From Prevotella sp. KH2C16 (lineage in GTDB: Bacteria; Bacteroidota; Bacteroidia; Bacteroidales; Bacteroidaceae): 64,000 nt of DNA. Below, one piece after another: positions 17,437 through 26,471 of this stretch (the stretch's first letter is position 1; each line of letters starts with the position of its first letter). The translations under genes and the position numbers were made by a program. The notes under the pieces were generated by a model, which worked only from the letters and a program-made list of their open reading frames with translations, was not told where the DNA came from and ran no database searches. The stretch covers positions 1-64,000 of the forward strand of contig NZ_FOOW01000002.1 in the NCBI RefSeq assembly GCF_900113305.1, read 5' to 3'.

Positions 17437-18063
17437 ATGAAGAGATTGTTAATGATGATGGCCTTCGTCCTGATGGGAATGTCGGCCATGGCACAGGATG
17501 TCATCCCGCTGCCAACTCCTGACAAGAATGTGGAAATGTCGCTGTTTACGGCACTTCAGCGGCGCCGCTCTGTCAGGGAGTATGCCTCAAGGCCGATAGA
17601 TTTGCCGACGCTCTCCCGGGTTTTGTGGGCGGCGTGCGGCATCAGTCAGCCGGAAAGCGGAAAGATTACGGCGGCATCAGCCATGAACCGCCAGGATATT
17701 CAGGTGTATGTGTGCGGCGAGAAGGGAGCCTATCTCTTCCATCCGGCAACCAATGAGTTGACCAAGGTCTGCGGCAAGGACCTCCGTGCGTCTCTGGCGG
17801 GGTCTCAGAAAGGTGTCGCCACAGCACCTTGTTTTCTCCTCCTTGTGAGCGACCAGGCCAAGTTTGGCGGCCGTGGACAGGGCGAAACCTTCGGTGCCAT
17901 GGATGCGGGCTATGTGTCGCAGAACATTTATCTGGCTTGTACCTCGCTGGGACTCGGCACCGTGGCTCGCTATGGCATGGACCGCGACACCCTGAAGAGG
18001 GAGCTGGGACTTGCTGACACGCAGGTAATGGAACTTAATCATCCCGTCGGATGGACTAAATAA
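17437..18063 (+). CDS. Exported nitroreductase-family protein
   Basis: This 208-residue FMN-type oxidoreductase has an N-terminal signal peptide (MKRLLMMMAFVLMGMSAMAQ). The nitroreductase core follows: RRRSVREYASRPIDLPTLSRVLWAA, in which the arginines bind flavin phosphate, and GLGTVARYGMD near the C-terminus. It resembles the SagB-like or short nitroreductase branch common in Bacteroidetes. Substrate unknown. Export of a flavoenzyme would require folding after Sec transport or acquisition of the flavin outside the cytoplasm. The pyruvate kinase gene begins only 9 bases after its stop, so the two are cotranscribed. Confidence 0.82.
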   Translation: MKRLLMMMAFVLMGMSAMAQDVIPLPTPDKNVEMSLFTALQRRRSVREYASRPIDLPTLSRVLWAACGISQPESGKITAASAMNRQDIQVYVCGEKGAYLFHPATNELTKVCGKDLRASLAGSQKGVATAPCFLLLVSDQAKFGGRGQGETFGAMDAGYVSQNIYLACTSLGLGTVARYGMDRDTLKRELGLADTQVMELNHPVGWTK

Positions 18064-18072
18064 TAATAAGGA

Positions 18073-19524
18073 ATGAAGCAGACCAAGATTGTATGTTCCA
18101 TCAGCGACCGCCGATGCGGGGTCGACTTCCTGCGCAAGCTGTTCTTCGCAGGAATGAATGTGGTGCGCATGAATACTGCCCATGCCACTCCGGAGGGCAT
18201 CAAGACCATCATCCGGAACACGCGCGAAGTATCGCCGCACATCGCCTTGCTCATTGATACCAAGGGACCTGAGGTGCGCACTACCGATGTAGAGTCGCCC
18301 ATTGCCTACAAGACGGGCGACACCGTAAAGATTTTCGGTCGCCCGGAGATGGACTCCACCCATGACATCGTGAATGTATCCTATGCTGATTTCGCGCAGG
18401 ATGTCAAGGTAGGGGACGACATTCTCTTTGATGACGGAGCCCTCGACATGAAGGTTCTCGACATCCAAGGTCCCATGATTGTGGCTCAGGTGCAGAACGA
18501 CGGAGTGCTCGGAGCCCACAAGAGCGTGAATGTGCCGGGCGAACACATTGACCTTCCGGCACTCACGGCGAAGGACAAGATGAACATTGAGCTTGCCATA
18601 GAGCAGGATATTGACTTCATTGCGCACTCCTTCGTCCGCAGCGCGGCCGATGTGAAGGCCGTGCAGGACATTCTCGACGCCCACGGCAGCGACATCAAGA
18701 TTATCTCCAAGATAGAAAATCAGGAAGGCGTGGACAATATCGACGAGATCATCGACGCCTCCTACGGCATCATGATTGCGCGCGGCGACCTGGGAATAGA
18801 GGTTCCGATAGAGCGCATCCCGGGCATCCAGCGCCAGATTATCCGCAAGTGTATCCTGAAGAAGCGTCCCGTCATCGTGGCCACGCAGATGCTGCACTCC
18901 ATGATCAACGCCCCCCGTCCCACGCGCGCGGAGGTTACCGACATCGCAAATGCCATCTACTATCGCACCGATGCCCTCATGCTGAGCGGCGAGACGGCGT
19001 CGGGCAAGTATCCCCTTGAGGCCGTGCAGACCATGGCCACCATTGCCGAGCAGGCCGAGGAGGACCGGATGGGCGGAAGCAGTATGGAACTTCCGCTGAG
19101 CGACGACTGCACGCAGAAGGAGTTTCTGGCTCATGCAGCCATCGACGCTACGATCAAGTTGGGTGTGAAAGGCATCATCACCGCCAGCGAGACGGGGCAG
19201 ACTGCCCGCGACCTGGCGGCCTTCCGGGGACCTGTGCCTGTGCTTGCCATCTGCTATCACGAGAAGACGCAGCGTTGGCTGAACCTCAGCTACGGCGTCA
19301 TTCCCATCCATCAGAAGGAGCACCTCACGCCCCAGTATCTGTTTACGGCAGCCCTGCGCATGCTGCTTCAGAAGAAATATATCCGTATGGAAGACAAGAT
19401 AGCTTACCTGAGCGGCAGCTTCGGCCAGAACGGAGGCACCACGCTGCTGGAGATAAACAAGGTGAGCCAGGTGTTCGACAGAAGCTATAGCTTTCATTTG
19501 CCCGACTATACGGAGAAGCAATAG
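18073..19524 (+). CDS. pyk: Pyruvate kinase
   Basis: This 483-residue glycolytic enzyme converts phosphoenolpyruvate and ADP to pyruvate and ATP. Family signatures include TKIVCSISDRRCG at the N-terminus, NTAHATPEG, LIDTKGPEVRT, the active-site block ISKIENQEGVDNIDEII with the catalytic lysine, and GDLGIEVP. The C-terminal regulatory domain is present. A cysteine and serine replace the usual CTIGP-type opening residues, a modest deviation. The gene follows the exported nitroreductase in one operon. A 22-base-period array starts 59 bases after its stop. Confidence 0.95.
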   Translation: MKQTKIVCSISDRRCGVDFLRKLFFAGMNVVRMNTAHATPEGIKTIIRNTREVSPHIALLIDTKGPEVRTTDVESPIAYKTGDTVKIFGRPEMDSTHDIVNVSYADFAQDVKVGDDILFDDGALDMKVLDIQGPMIVAQVQNDGVLGAHKSVNVPGEHIDLPALTAKDKMNIELAIEQDIDFIAHSFVRSAADVKAVQDILDAHGSDIKIISKIENQEGVDNIDEIIDASYGIMIARGDLGIEVPIERIPGIQRQIIRKCILKKRPVIVATQMLHSMINAPRPTRAEVTDIANAIYYRTDALMLSGETASGKYPLEAVQTMATIAEQAEEDRMGGSSMELPLSDDCTQKEFLAHAAIDATIKLGVKGIITASETGQTARDLAAFRGPVPVLAICYHEKTQRWLNLSYGVIPIHQKEHLTPQYLFTAALRMLLQKKYIRMEDKIAYLSGSFGQNGGTTLLEINKVSQVFDRSYSFHLPDYTEKQ

Positions 19525-19583
19525 AAACAAAAAGGAAAACCGCCACGGGCTCTTTGTCCAGCGGAGGATTGCTTGCGGTAATG

Positions 19584-19666
19584 TTACAAGCGGCGTGTAA
19601 GGTTGTTACACGCCGCTTGTAATGTGATTACACGCCGCTTGTAATCGGATTACAAACCGCGTGTAA
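19584..19666. repeat. 22-base-period array B1 (4 units)
   Basis: Four 17-base units start at 19584, 19606, 19628 and 19650 with 5-base spacers. They are TTACAAGCGGCGTGTAA, TTACACGCCGCTTGTAA twice, and TTACAAACCGCGTGTAA. Units 1 and 2 are exact reverse complements. All have TTACA and TGTAA ends and an R-Y-S-G-Y core. The array lies between the convergent ends of pyk and the transglutaminase-like gene and could fold into a strong hairpin in RNA. Confidence 0.85.
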
Positions 19667-19716
19667 CAGGAGCAGAAGCCCTTAGGGCACTTCCAGGTGA
19701 TGATTTCCGAGAGGGC

Positions 19717-22326
19717 TTAAAGCTTGTTGATGACCTTCTGGAGCTGCTCTCCAAGGCCGATGGTATAGCCCTGCGAGGAGAACACCACTCGGTTGAAGGT
19801 GTCGCCGATGATGAAGATCGGAAGCAGGCGGTCATTGGATAGCTTCATCTGAGAGACTATCTGTTTCTTGATACTTCCGTCGCGGTCGATGCCGAAAATC
19901 GTCTTCTCGGGCAACGCCCCGAACTCCTTCAGGTTGAATTTGCGGGCATCGGCCTCGCTCTCGAAGAGCAGTACGAACGGCCGTCCCCATTCGTCGAGCT
20001 GCTTCTTCACCTTGGCGATGTCGTTGAGGGCGTGGTTTGTGGGTTCCTGCCCTACGCCGAGGATGCCCAGGACGAAGTAGCCGCGGCCGGTCTGAGAGAG
20101 CAGGCTCACCTCTGTCCCGTCCCTGACGAACTTGGATTCGCTGTCGAAGTTTCCGATAACGGCCACCTCGTTGTCGGCAGCACGCATCTTGAGGTCGAGG
20201 GTGGTGGTTTCTCCCCGTCGGATGTTGAAGGTCTGGTTGTTCACCAGCACGCTGCCGTTGGCGAGGCGGGTGCCCGTCGTGAGCAGGTAGGTTCCTTCGT
20301 CCAGCTTGGTACCGTTCTTGAAGGTGTTTGCCCAGCTGGTGCCTCCGCCCATGTCCACTTGTCCTTCCTCGAAGTTGAGGAGGTAGGTGCGGCCGTTCTC
20401 AATCTCGCTGATGGAGAAGTGGCTGTAGTACTTCGGGTTGTCCAATAGCTTGGTGGGCTCATAGTTGAGCACGAGCGTGCCCTGCGGGGCTGACTGCTGC
20501 TCGGCTGCCTCGAAGTCTACATCTATCCACTTGCCGCCTTGTTTGTACTGTACTTTTCCTGTTACTACATCCTCCTGTGCCTCGATGTTCAGGCTGCGGG
20601 CAAGGTCGACGAAGAAGATGTCGCGCGACCGGCTGTCGGTCATGCGGCTGCGCCATACGCCCATGGGGGTCTGTGGAATGCGAAGTGCCTTGTCGTCGGG
20701 ATTCAGCCGGATATGGTCGCGAGTCCACCTTACCAGCAGGGCCGGGTCGGCACGGAACTTCTCAATTTCGGTCTTGGAGAAGGCTTTTGCCAGGTATTGC
20801 TTGAACGGCGTGATGAGCATTTCCGTCTCTACGCGCGGACAGAGCTGGTCGCTCGGCGCGTTCATATTGTCTTCCAGTATCTCCATCTTGATGTCGCGCA
20901 GGTCTTTGTCGCTCAGGCTCTTCAGCAGGTCTATGGCTCGCTGCTGCCGGTCTCCGTGCTTCTGGAGGAAGGCGAGTATCGTGCGCCAGTTGCCCCTTGC
21001 GGTGGTGAGCAGCTTGTTGACCTCTTCCGACACCTTCGGGCCTTTCTGATAGGGCCAGAAGGTGTGCTCGTAAGCCTTGCGGATGGAGTCTTCCTCTGCA
21101 AACCGGACCTTGTTGCGGGCGTTCTGCTCATCGCTGACCTCGGGCAGTTTCACATTCTCCGGAGGTGGAACGATGGTGAGCATGTCGATGGGGAAAGCCC
21201 TTTCCTTGATGTCGGTGGCGTGAGAGCGGTTGAGTTGGATGGTAACCTCCCGGTCTTTTCCGAATGAGGCCTTGGCATAGCCGTAATGCCCGTCCTTGGA
21301 AGCCCATACGAGGAGGTCGCCTAAGCCTGATGTCAGGAAGGTCTTGCCCTGCTTGTCGGTATATTTGCTCACCGCCGTGTAGAACTCCGCATAGTTGTAT
21401 ATCTTGAAGTCCACACGGGCTCCTTCTACGGGTTTTCCCGTCTGGTCGAGGACGGTAAAGTCGACGCGTGCCGTCTTGGCATAGTTGTCGATGAGGTTGA
21501 TTTCCGTGAAGTTGGTAGTCTTCAGCACCACTTCCTCCGGACCTCGGTAGTCGCCGAAGGCACGGGTGTGCATCAGCATGGCGCGTGAGGCGGGCGCATT
21601 AAACCAGCCGAGATTGAGCACGGCCTCCGGTTCGCACGCTCCGAGGAAGTACCATGTGCCGTCTGCCCATGCCTCCACCCATGCGTGGTTGTCGTCGGTA
21701 TGCGCCCAGCGGGGCGTGTAGACCTGGCGGGCGGGAATGCCGATCGTGCGCAGCATGGCCACGGTGAATGTGCTCTCCTCACCGCAGCGGCCCAGCGCAT
21801 TCTTCATGCAGGCCAGCGGAGAGAGGGTGCGCCCGTCTGACGGGTGATAGGTTACATGCTCGTGGCACCAGTGGTTTATCTCGAGGATGGCATCCTTCAT
21901 GCTCATTCCCTTTACGCGCTGCTTCAGTTCCTCGTAGAGCACGATGCGGGCACTGTCCAGATTTTCGTTGTTCACGCGCATCGGGAGCACGAAGTGTCGG
22001 AACAGAAGCTCTGGAATCTTTTGTCCCCAAGGCATCTCCTGCCGTGCCTTGAACGACATGCGCACATTGCCGAGATAGAAGTTGGTGGTGTAGTCGGTGG
22101 CATCGGCCAGCGGCATATAGGCATAGAGGAATTGGAGGGCCTCCTGCTCTTCGGTGGTTGGGGAGAGTCCCTTGAGTTCGTAGAATTGTTTTCCAATAAG
22201 GCTCAGCTTACTCTGGAAAGCGTTCTCCACCGTCTGCCGATACTGCGCGTCCGTGATGAAATGACCGTCGGCAAGGCTTGTTACCGACCATAGGATCATT
22301 GTAATAAACAAAAATACATTCTTCAT
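19717..22326 (-). CDS. Secreted transglutaminase-like protein with C-terminal thioredoxin-like region
   Basis: This 869-residue protein starts at 22326, where a signal peptide opens (MKNVFLFITMILWSVTSLA). The frame upstream to 22683 overlaps rpiB and is not coding. A transglutaminase-like peptidase domain is clear: GRCGEES with C181, then DDNHAWVEAW with H214 and a following aspartate. A beta-rich region with carboxypeptidase-regulatory-like loops follows (about 270-400), then helical and beta segments. The last 130 residues, including RGYFVLGILGVGQEPTNHAL, look like a thioredoxin fold without CxxC. It probably processes proteins or peptides in the periplasm. Its substrate is unknown. Confidence 0.8.
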   Translation of the reverse strand: MKNVFLFITMILWSVTSLADGHFITDAQYRQTVENAFQSKLSLIGKQFYELKGLSPTTEEQEALQFLYAYMPLADATDYTTNFYLGNVRMSFKARQEMPWGQKIPELLFRHFVLPMRVNNENLDSARIVLYEELKQRVKGMSMKDAILEINHWCHEHVTYHPSDGRTLSPLACMKNALGRCGEESTFTVAMLRTIGIPARQVYTPRWAHTDDNHAWVEAWADGTWYFLGACEPEAVLNLGWFNAPASRAMLMHTRAFGDYRGPEEVVLKTTNFTEINLIDNYAKTARVDFTVLDQTGKPVEGARVDFKIYNYAEFYTAVSKYTDKQGKTFLTSGLGDLLVWASKDGHYGYAKASFGKDREVTIQLNRSHATDIKERAFPIDMLTIVPPPENVKLPEVSDEQNARNKVRFAEEDSIRKAYEHTFWPYQKGPKVSEEVNKLLTTARGNWRTILAFLQKHGDRQQRAIDLLKSLSDKDLRDIKMEILEDNMNAPSDQLCPRVETEMLITPFKQYLAKAFSKTEIEKFRADPALLVRWTRDHIRLNPDDKALRIPQTPMGVWRSRMTDSRSRDIFFVDLARSLNIEAQEDVVTGKVQYKQGGKWIDVDFEAAEQQSAPQGTLVLNYEPTKLLDNPKYYSHFSISEIENGRTYLLNFEEGQVDMGGGTSWANTFKNGTKLDEGTYLLTTGTRLANGSVLVNNQTFNIRRGETTTLDLKMRAADNEVAVIGNFDSESKFVRDGTEVSLLSQTGRGYFVLGILGVGQEPTNHALNDIAKVKKQLDEWGRPFVLLFESEADARKFNLKEFGALPEKTIFGIDRDGSIKKQIVSQMKLSNDRLLPIFIIGDTFNRVVFSSQGYTIGLGEQLQKVINKL

Positions 22327-22381
22327 AGTTAGTGAGACATTGAAAAGGGGAGATGCAGAAGCATCCCCCTGTCTGATAAAG

Positions 22382-22825
22382 TTATTTCTGAACTGGTATC
22401 TTTTGCACGCGGCGTTCATGGCGGCCGCCTTCAAAGGTTGCCTTGAAGAACTCATCCATGATTGTCTCGGCAGTCTTATTGTCGATAAATCTGCCGGGCA
22501 TGACGAGCACATTGGCATCGTTGTGCTGACGGATGAGCTGTGCAATGTCTTTGCTCCAAGCCAGTCCGGCGCGCACGCCCTGATGCTTGTTGAGCGTGAT
22601 GGCCATGCCCTCACCGCTGCCGCAGATGGCAATTCCGGGATAGACTTCTCCGCTTTCGATGCCCTCGGCGAGTGCGTGGGCAAAGTCAGGATAATCTACA
22701 CTCTGGTCACTATATGTGCCATAGTCCTTGCAGGGATAACCTTTTTTCTCAAGATAGTCCAGTACGAATTGTTTCAATGGGAAGCCTGCGTGATCGCAAG
22801 CAACTCCGACAGTTTTCACTTCCAT
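22382..22825 (-). CDS. rpiB: Ribose-5-phosphate isomerase B
   Basis: This 147-residue enzyme interconverts ribose 5-phosphate and ribulose 5-phosphate in the pentose phosphate pathway. It has the RpiB signatures VACDHAGFPLK near the N-terminus, YPDFAHALAEGI, and GIAICGSGEGMAITLNKHQG with the phosphate loop. The usual active-site cysteine is the C in ICGSG. It follows transketolase by 6 bases on the same strand, joining two steps of one pathway in one operon. Length equals the family norm. Confidence 0.95.
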   Translation of the reverse strand: MEVKTVGVACDHAGFPLKQFVLDYLEKKGYPCKDYGTYSDQSVDYPDFAHALAEGIESGEVYPGIAICGSGEGMAITLNKHQGVRAGLAWSKDIAQLIRQHNDANVLVMPGRFIDNKTAETIMDEFFKATFEGGRHERRVQKIPVQK

Positions 22826-22831
22826 ACGCTT

Positions 22832-24850
22832 TTAGTTGTTTAGGAATCGTTTAACTTGTTGGTATATATTCTCGGTCGTGAAGCCTAATTTCTCGTCCAA
22901 TACCTTATAAGGCGCAGAGAAGCCGAAGCTTTCCAGCCCATAGACGGTGCCGTTGGTGCCTACCAGTCCCTCGAGAGTTACGGGCAGACCGGCCGTGAGG
23001 CCGAATATCCTGGCACCCTTGGGCAGCACTTCTTCCTGGTATTTCTTATCCTGACGGCGGAAGAGACCCTCTGAAGGAACGCTAACGACACGCACCTTGC
23101 AGCCGTCCTTGCGGAGCAAAGCCGCGGCTTCGACCAGCGTTGAGACTTCCGAACCACTCGCCGCGAGGATGACATCGTAGTCGGCATCTGAGCCCGCTAC
23201 GACATAGGCACCCTTGCGGGCCTGTTCGTAATCGTTGCCCTGAGGCAGGTTGACGATGTTCTGGCGGGAGAGAATCAAGGCCGTAGGCGTCTCCATGTTC
23301 TCCATGGCCATAGCCCAGCACACCGTAGTTTCCGCTGCGTCGGCAGGCCGGAATACCCGGATGCTGTCCCTACCGTGGTGGTTCTTCAGCTTTTCCATCA
23401 GGCGTATCTGGGCTTCCTGCTCTACGGGTTCGTGGGTAGGACCGTCCTCGCCTACGCGGAAAGCGTCGTGCGTCCAGATGAACTTTATGGGAATTTCCAT
23501 CAAGGCGGCAAGCCGGGCAGCCGGTTTCATATAGTCCGAAAAGACGAAGAAGGTGCCGCAGGCCGGAATGACGCCGCCATGCAGATACATGCCGATGCAC
23601 ATGCAAGCCATGGTGAGCTCTGCGACGCCAGCCTGGAAGAAAGCTCCGCTGAAGTCATCCCTTTGCAAAGAGTGGGTCTGCTTCAGGAAACCGTCGGTCT
23701 TGTCGGAGTTGGAAAGGTCGGCCGAGGCGCATATCATGTTTGGAACCTGCTGCGCCAGCACGCCCAGACAGGCAGCGGAGGCAGCACGGGTGGCAATGTC
23801 GGTCTTCTGTGTGAGCACGCTCCAGTCCACCTTCGGGGCTTTGCCAGAGAACCATTCGGCCTTCTGTGCAGCCTTTTCCGGATTCTGCTTAGCCCATTCC
23901 TCTTCCTCCTGACGACGCTTGGCCACGATTTTCTTCAGGTCTTCCAGCCGCTCTTCATAGAGTTTTTTCACATCGTCGAAGATTACGAAAGCATTGTCGG
24001 GATCGCCTCCGAGGTGCTCGATGGTCTTGCGATAGGCCTCTCCCCCTAAGGGTGCGCCATGCGTCTTGATGCTGTGCTCGTAGCTTGAGCCGTCGTCCTT
24101 GAGGGCTCCCTTTCCCATAATCGTCTTTCCGATGATGAGGGTTGGGCGTTTCGTCTCGGCATTGGCAGCCGTCAGCGCCTGGCGTATTTGGTCGGGATCG
24201 TTGCCGTCGATGGTGATGACATTCCATCCCCAGGCCTTGTATTTGGCCGCGGTATCTTCCTTCATGACCTCTCCGCACTCCGTAGAGAGCTGGATATCAT
24301 TCGAGTCATAGAACATGATGAGGTTGTTCAGACCGAGCAGGCCGGCAATGCGCCCCGTGCCCTGCGATATTTCCTCTTGGATGCCGCCGTCGCTGATATA
24401 GGCGTAAATTTTGTGTTGCATCACCTCGTGTCCTAGGCGGGCCTCAAGGAATTTCTCGGCTATTGCCGCGCCGGCAGCGAAGGTGTGCCCCTGGCCAAGC
24501 GGACCGGAGGTGTTCTCGATGCCGTGCATGATGTCGCGCTCGGGGTGCCCCGGGGTGGAAGAACCCCATTGGCGGAACTGCTGGAGTTTATCGATTGTGA
24601 ACTTTCCCTGCAATGCCAGCGCTGAATACAGCATTGGCGACATGTGGCCGGGGTCGAGGAAGAAGCGGTCTCTGCCTGCCCAGGTGGGATCGGCAGGGTC
24701 GTAGACCAGGAATTCTGAGAAGAGCACATTGATGAAGTCGGCACCGCCCATGGCACCGCCCGGGTGTCCCGACTTGGCTTTCTCAACCATAGAGGCAGCC
24801 AGAATCCTGATGTTGTCGGCTGCATGGTTCATCAATTTCTTATCGTTCAT
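22832..24850 (-). CDS. tkt: Transketolase
   Basis: This 672-residue thiamine-diphosphate enzyme transfers two-carbon units in the non-oxidative pentose phosphate pathway. It shows SGHPGGAMGGADF for substrate binding, the cofactor-binding motif with SDGGIQEEISQG, and the second-domain block THDAFRVGEDGPTHEPVEQ. Length is normal for bacterial transketolases. A -7 element lies 29 bases upstream at the end of the GH51 gene, so tkt and rpiB have a promoter separate from the arabinose genes. Confidence 0.96.
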   Translation of the reverse strand: MNDKKLMNHAADNIRILAASMVEKAKSGHPGGAMGGADFINVLFSEFLVYDPADPTWAGRDRFFLDPGHMSPMLYSALALQGKFTIDKLQQFRQWGSSTPGHPERDIMHGIENTSGPLGQGHTFAAGAAIAEKFLEARLGHEVMQHKIYAYISDGGIQEEISQGTGRIAGLLGLNNLIMFYDSNDIQLSTECGEVMKEDTAAKYKAWGWNVITIDGNDPDQIRQALTAANAETKRPTLIIGKTIMGKGALKDDGSSYEHSIKTHGAPLGGEAYRKTIEHLGGDPDNAFVIFDDVKKLYEERLEDLKKIVAKRRQEEEEWAKQNPEKAAQKAEWFSGKAPKVDWSVLTQKTDIATRAASAACLGVLAQQVPNMICASADLSNSDKTDGFLKQTHSLQRDDFSGAFFQAGVAELTMACMCIGMYLHGGVIPACGTFFVFSDYMKPAARLAALMEIPIKFIWTHDAFRVGEDGPTHEPVEQEAQIRLMEKLKNHHGRDSIRVFRPADAAETTVCWAMAMENMETPTALILSRQNIVNLPQGNDYEQARKGAYVVAGSDADYDVILAASGSEVSTLVEAAALLRKDGCKVRVVSVPSEGLFRRQDKKYQEEVLPKGARIFGLTAGLPVTLEGLVGTNGTVYGLESFGFSAPYKVLDEKLGFTTENIYQQVKRFLNN

Positions 24851-24878
24851 ATATTGATCTTTGATTTTGTATTATTTG

Positions 24879-24886
24879 CAAATATA
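24879..24886 (-). promoter_or_regulatory. -7 element of tkt-rpiB
   Basis: TATATTTG on the minus strand lies directly after the GH51 stop codon and 29 bases before the tkt start, so the -35 region must overlap the end of the GH51 gene. Confidence 0.5.
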
Positions 24887-26437
24887 CTATTTTAAATCTA
24901 AAACGACGATGGATTTCTGTGGTAATTTGACCTTGAGGATGTTTTTCTTCATCTTGGCACCCTTGAATTCCACAGGCCTCACGGTCTCCGGGTGGCTGAA
25001 ATCGTTGAAGTCATTGACCGACTTGCTGGTCAGCAGCTGTCCGCCGACGGTCTTTACCTCCAGTCCGGCGAGGTTGATGTCCACCTCTTGTGCATCCTCG
25101 AGCGACACATTCACCAGCGCGAGCACATAGCTGCTGTCGGCTTTCCTGGCCATGGAGGCGCTCAGCTGCGGAATGTTCTTGCCCGCCGAGTCGTGCAGGA
25201 CATTGCAATGGATGTCGAGCGGGATGTTTATGGCATCCTGATATTCCTTGTACATGTTGAAGACATGGTAGTTGGGAGTGAGCACCATATGGCCTGTCCC
25301 CTCGGTGTCAGTCAATATCATGCTTTGAAGAACATTCACCAGCTGGGCGATGTTGGCCATCTTCACACGGTCGGTGTGCTGATGGAAGATGTTGAGCGTC
25401 ATGGCTGCGACGATGGCATCGCGCATGGAGTTCTGCTGATAGAGATGTCCGGGTATGGTGCCAGGCTCCTCATCCCACCAGGTTCCCCATTCGTCTGCCA
25501 TGAGGGCTATCTTCTTCTGGGGGTCGGTGAGGTCCATGACGCGGGTATGGTTGCTGATCAGCGTGTCCATGAAGGCACACGACCCCAGGGTGAGATAATA
25601 CTCTTCGTTGCTGAATCTTGTGGCCGATCCCTTGTGGTTCCAGTCCCGCACATAATAATAATGTACGGAGACGCCCTGCATCCTGTTGCCTATTTTCTCC
25701 ATGAGCACCTGCGTCCAGCGGGTGTCGCCAGCGCTTGCGCCGCTTGCGATGCGGAAGAGCTTGTTGCCGGGATAGTCGCGCAGATAGGTGTTGTAGCGGC
25801 GGAAGAGGTCGCTGTAGTATTCCGGCGTCATGTTCCCGCCGCACCCCCAGGCCTCGTTCCCGATGCCGAAGTATTTCACATGCCAGGGCTTTTCACGGCC
25901 GTTCTGCTTGCGGAGCCTGGCCATCGGGGTGCCTTCTTCCGAGTTTATGTATTCTATCCATTGTGCCATTTCCTTTACGCTGCCGCTGCCTATGTTGCCG
26001 CTCACATAGGGTTCACAGCCCAGTTTCTCGCAGAGGTTCAGGAATTCGTGGGTGCCGAAGGAGTTATCCTCGATGTCGCCGCCCCATGTGTTGTTCCTGA
26101 GTGACGGCCGGTTTTGCTGCGGCCCGATGCCGTCCATCCAGTGATAGTCGTCGGCAAAGCAGCCTCCGGGCCATCTGAGCACGGGAATCTTGAGTTCTTT
26201 CAAGGCTTCGAAGACATCTTTCCGATAGCCGTCTTCATTCGGTATCTTCGACTCTCTGCCCACCCAGAGGCCGCCGTAGATGCAGCTGCCGAGGTGTTCG
26301 GCAAACTGTCCGTAGATTTCCTTGTTGATTTTCTCTTTAGCTTTGTCGGCATGCACAGTGATGGAAGCACTCTGCGCATAGGCGGTGAGTCCTACGGCAC
26401 ACGAAAGGATGGCGGTGCAGATGAGTCGTTTTTTCAT
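24887..26437 (-). CDS. Secreted alpha-L-arabinofuranosidase, GH51
   Basis: This 516-residue enzyme releases arabinofuranose from arabinan or arabinoxylan oligosaccharides. A signal peptide ([21 protein letters not shown]) precedes the catalytic barrel. The acid/base glutamate sits in [11 protein letters not shown] and the nucleophile in [11 protein letters not shown]. The N-terminal half carries the family block [21 protein letters not shown]-terminal beta-sandwich completes the protein. It starts 34 bases after the stop of the lipoprotein aldose 1-epimerase, so the two form an operon for processing liberated sugars in the periplasm. Confidence 0.93.
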   Translation of the reverse strand: MKKRLICTAILSCAVGLTAYAQSASITVHADKAKEKINKEIYGQFAEHLGSCIYGGLWVGRESKIPNEDGYRKDVFEALKELKIPVLRWPGGCFADDYHWMDGIGPQQNRPSLRNNTWGGDIEDNSFGTHEFLNLCEKLGCEPYVSGNIGSGSVKEMAQWIEYINSEEGTPMARLRKQNGREKPWHVKYFGIGNEAWGCGGNMTPEYYSDLFRRYNTYLRDYPGNKLFRIASGASAGDTRWTQVLMEKIGNRMQGVSVHYYYVRDWNHKGSATRFSNEEYYLTLGSCAFMDTLISNHTRVMDLTDPQKKIALMADEWGTWWDEEPGTIPGHLYQQNSMRDAIVAAMTLNIFHQHTDRVKMANIAQLVNVLQSMILTDTEGTGHMVLTPNYHVFNMYKEYQDAINIPLDIHCNVLHDSAGKNIPQLSASMARKADSSYVLALVNVSLEDAQEVDINLAGLEVKTVGGQLLTSKSVNDFNDFSHPETVRPVEFKGAKMKKNILKVKLPQKSIVVLDLK

Positions 26438-26471
26438 ATTGTCCGGGTTGCAGGAGCTGTGAATTGAAATG

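Noticed and set aside
17677-19530. 617-residue open frame antisense to the nitroreductase and pyk genes
   Set aside because: It mirrors two clearly identified genes, and its composition is that of a reverse-strand shadow in GC-rich codons.
19584-19666. CRISPR array
   Set aside because: The units are 17 bases, imperfectly conserved, often inverted, and separated by only 5 bases; no cas genes lie near any of the six arrays.
22327-22683. N-terminal extension of the transglutaminase-like gene
   Set aside because: The frame overlaps rpiB, its residues are unlike the protein, and a perfect signal peptide starts at 22326.
24992-26104. Long open frame antisense to the GH51 gene
   Set aside because: GH51 catalytic motifs occupy the other strand, and the frame lacks any family feature.
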